From Desulfobacterales bacterium (GTDB lineage Bacteria; Desulfobacterota; Desulfobacteria; Desulfobacterales; JAFDCJ01): DNA of 7,092 nucleotides. This document shows positions 6,000-7,092 of this stretch, piece after piece (the first letter of the stretch is position 1; the number at the start of each line of letters is the position of its first letter). Position numbers and translations under genes: made by a program. The notes beneath the pieces are model-generated. The model was not told where the DNA came from, did not search any database, and saw nothing but the letters and a program-made list of their open reading frames with translations. The stretch is from the NCBI GenBank assembly GCA_020345785.1, contig CP070771.1:4208571-4215662 (forward strand), read 5' to 3'.

Positions 6000-6116
6000 C
6001 TCCATTCATCAGCCGCCGGCTATGCCGGTGAGAAGTGAAAAGGTTTTAGCGGTAGGCCGGGAGCATGTGTCGTTGGTCCAAACTTAAACGATGCCGGTGG
6101 CTGATGAATGGAGTTA
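5997..6116. repeat. 120-bp inverted-repeat element at the kduI stop codon
   Basis: Arms 5997-6020 and 6093-6116 are complementary over 24 positions with one exception (C6016-side G/T wobble at position 6098). The outermost bases TAA and TTA are the kduI stop codon and its mirror. The left arm's inner end can instead fold locally: CGCCGGC (6014-6020) pairs with GCCGGTG (6024-6030) over a TAT loop. The segment ATGCCGGTG is present twice (6022-6030 and 6091-6099), which is why the two folds compete. A second local stem joins TCGTT 6070-6074 and AACGA 6087-6091. Flanking TA would fit an IS630/Tc1-like MITE, but in a palindrome that is weak evidence. No T run follows the right arm, so it is not a standard terminator. 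Confidence 0.6.
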
Positions 6117-6120
6117 GTTG

Positions 6121-6210
6121 GTTCAGGGTTTGGGGCTTCGCCCTCCGGGCTACGACCCCACACGCAGGGTTCTGGGTTCAAAGGTTACAACCGATTGAAC
6201 TTGGTTACAA
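6121..6210. repeat. Nested hairpins and direct repeats upstream of the second SDR gene
   Basis: TGGGG (6131-6135) and CCCCA (6156-6160) enclose a GCCC-TCC-GGGC hairpin (6140-6150). A second stem follows: GTTCAA (6176-6181) with TTGAAC (6195-6200), containing GGT-TACA-ACC (6183-6192). GGTTACAA occurs twice, 20 bases apart (6183-6190, 6203-6210). There is no convincing gene here. A possible 68-residue frame starting at 6065 runs through the repeats and into the next gene and is not believable. It may be another REP-like unit, or a leader or operator of the downstream gene. Confidence 0.4.
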
Positions 6211-6263
6211 TATTGATCAAGAAACACAACAAGCTCAATTATCATCATTAGAGAGGAGAAATT

Positions 6264-6995
6264 ATGTCTAAAGTTATACTTATTACAGGTGCCAGCACCG
6301 GCATCGGCGCTGAAACGGCCCGCCACCTGGCGGACGGCAATCAAATATTCATCCACTACTGCGCGTCCGGGGAGGCGGCGCAAAAGGTCGCCGCCGATGT
6401 CGAAGCCAACGGCGGCAAACCCCAAACGGTGCAGGCGGATTTGTCCAAAGAAGACGGCTGCCGGAAGCTGTTCGAGGCCGTTGCCGCAAAAGCGGATAAA
6501 CTCGATCTACTCGTCAACAATGCGGGTGGGCTGATAAAAAGGCAGCCGGCCAGGGAGTACGAGTGGCGTCTGATGGAGGAGACTTTTGCTTTAAACACCT
6601 TTTCGGCGATGTTGGTCACCTCACTGTTCATACCGATGCTCGAGAAGGGAGAGGATCCATGCATTGTTAACATAAGTTCGGTAGGCATACGCCATGGCGG
6701 TCCAACAGCCACGATTTATGCCGCCTCAAAAGCGGCCCTTGATTCCTTTACCAGAGGGCTTGCCAAAGAACTGGCCCCTCGCATCAGAGTGAACGCCGTG
6801 GCGCCGGGGGTGATTGTTACGCCGTTTCATGATAAAGTTTCCACCCCCGAACAGCTGGAAGCCTGGCGCAAAGCATGTCCCTTGCAAATAAACGGTGATC
6901 CCATCCACATTGCCCAAACGATAAAGTTCGTCATGGACAATAACTTCCTGCACGGCGAAACGATCGACGTCAATGGCGGGCTTCTCATGAGATAA
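6264..6995 (+). CDS. Short-chain dehydrogenase/reductase (FabG-like SDR, substrate unknown)
   Basis: Classical SDR oxidoreductase of 243 residues, presumably cytoplasmic and NAD(P)-dependent. Motifs: TGASTGIG (8-15), a DL pair at 59-60, NNAG (85-88), Asn111, Ser139, Tyr152 and Lys156 (YAASK), PG at 181-182, and a C-terminal DVNGGLLMR. It is not a duplicate of the upstream KduD-like protein: it lacks the IPLGRW and ASDY blocks and differs through most of the variable region. The start is well supported by AGGAG at 6254-6258, five bases from the ATG. Its place after kduI suggests action on a uronate-derived keto acid or aldehyde, for example as a reductase of 4-deoxy-5-ketouronate such as those in alginate users, but the substrate cannot be read from the sequence. 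A general 3-oxoacyl-ACP reductase annotation would be less informative here. Confidence 0.88.
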   Translation: MSKVILITGASTGIGAETARHLADGNQIFIHYCASGEAAQKVAADVEANGGKPQTVQADLSKEDGCRKLFEAVAAKADKLDLLVNNAGGLIKRQPAREYEWRLMEETFALNTFSAMLVTSLFIPMLEKGEDPCIVNISSVGIRHGGPTATIYAASKAALDSFTRGLAKELAPRIRVNAVAPGVIVTPFHDKVSTPEQLEAWRKACPLQINGDPIHIAQTIKFVMDNNFLHGETIDVNGGLLMR

Positions 6996-7014
6996 AAAAC
7001 TTTAGAAAGTATAT

Positions 7015-7049
7015 CGCTCGCCGCACCCGCTGCGAGCGCAGAAATTTTT
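7015..7049 (+). terminator. Possible weak terminator after the second SDR gene
   Basis: CGCTCGC (7015-7021) pairs perfectly with GCGAGCG (7032-7038) around a 10-base loop, with TTTTT at 7045-7049. The six bases between stem and T run make it a weak intrinsic terminator. It is 20 bases after the stop codon. Confidence 0.45.
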
Positions 7050-7065
7050 ATTCTAACATTGAAAA

Positions 7066-7091
7066 CCTGGTCCTCTGGGCCAGGATTCTTT
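7066..7091 (+). terminator. Likely intrinsic terminator at the window end
   Basis: CCTGGTCC (7066-7073) pairs with GGGCCAGG (7077-7084) over eight positions including one G/T pair, with a TCT loop, followed by the T-rich ATTCTTT (7085-7091). With the hairpin just upstream it would form a tandem terminator for the SDR transcript. The window ends here, so the full T tract is not seen. Confidence 0.55.
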
Positions 7092-7092
7092 A

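Noticed and set aside
5994..6119. Integron attC-like site at the kduI stop codon
   Set aside because: A palindrome starting at a stop codon with AAC...GTT ends is suggestive, but AAGTAAC and GTTAGTT do not fit the RYYYAAC / GTTRRRY core sites, the arms lack the typical unpaired bases, and neighbouring genes form a coherent pathway rather than cassettes.
6065..6271. Possible 68-residue protein starting in the kduI-SDR gap
   Set aside because: It runs through inverted-repeat sequence, has no ribosome binding site, and overlaps the well-supported SDR start.

Overview
The window is a bacterial carbohydrate-acid catabolism locus with all six supported genes on the + strand. In order they are: a TRAP-type transporter (periplasmic binding protein dctP, large permease dctM, small permease dctQ), an IclR-family regulator, a KduD-like short-chain dehydrogenase, KduI, and a second, unrelated short-chain dehydrogenase. 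KduI (5-dehydro-4-deoxy-D-glucuronate isomerase) is the firmest anchor: all four expected zinc ligands are visible, as is the strongly conserved block around them. KduI and KduD are consecutive steps in the breakdown of unsaturated uronates released by polysaccharide lyases (pectin, glycosaminoglycan or similar): 4-deoxy-5-ketouronate -> 3-deoxy-2,5-hexodiulosonate -> 2-keto-3-deoxygluconate (KDG). The natural reading is that the TRAP system imports a uronate-type acid, the IclR protein senses an intermediate (a KdgR-like role), and KduI/KduD feed KDG to enzymes encoded elsewhere. No lyase, KDG kinase or KDPG aldolase is in the window.

Layout: dctP (15-1001) and dctM (1039-2325) are 37 bp apart and clearly form one unit. 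A 344-bp gap full of repeats precedes dctQ (2670-3215); this order (P, M, then a detached Q) departs from the usual P-Q-M. A structured 183-bp gap precedes iclR (3399-4154), which has no Shine-Dalgarno sequence and seems to start at TTG. kduD (4179-4946) follows after 24 bp. A 225-bp gap with AT-rich direct repeats and a GC-rich palindrome precedes kduI (5172-5999). A 264-bp gap starts with a 120-bp inverted-repeat element that overlaps the kduI stop codon, and leads to the second SDR gene (6264-6995). Two hairpins close the window.

The coding part looks like a conventional uronate pathway in an unusual arrangement. The more unusual part is what lies between the genes: each of the four gaps longer than 100 bp holds a different inverted-repeat or tandem-repeat element. 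These include a 231-bp stretch bounded by perfect 18-bp inverted repeats, a ~100-bp hairpin flanked by a 9-bp direct repeat, and a 120-bp element with 24-bp arms that can fold in two mutually exclusive ways. They look like small non-autonomous elements or REP-like sequences rather than one new system.

Organism: a Gram-negative bacterium is certain enough from the periplasmic TRAP binding protein with its Sec signal. Roughly 50% GC and the style of the intergenic repeats (AGGTGTC / GACACCT arrays, TCCGCC-AGA-GGCGGA) suggest to me a sediment or marine deltaproteobacterium (Desulfobacterota), but this is an impression, not a demonstration.
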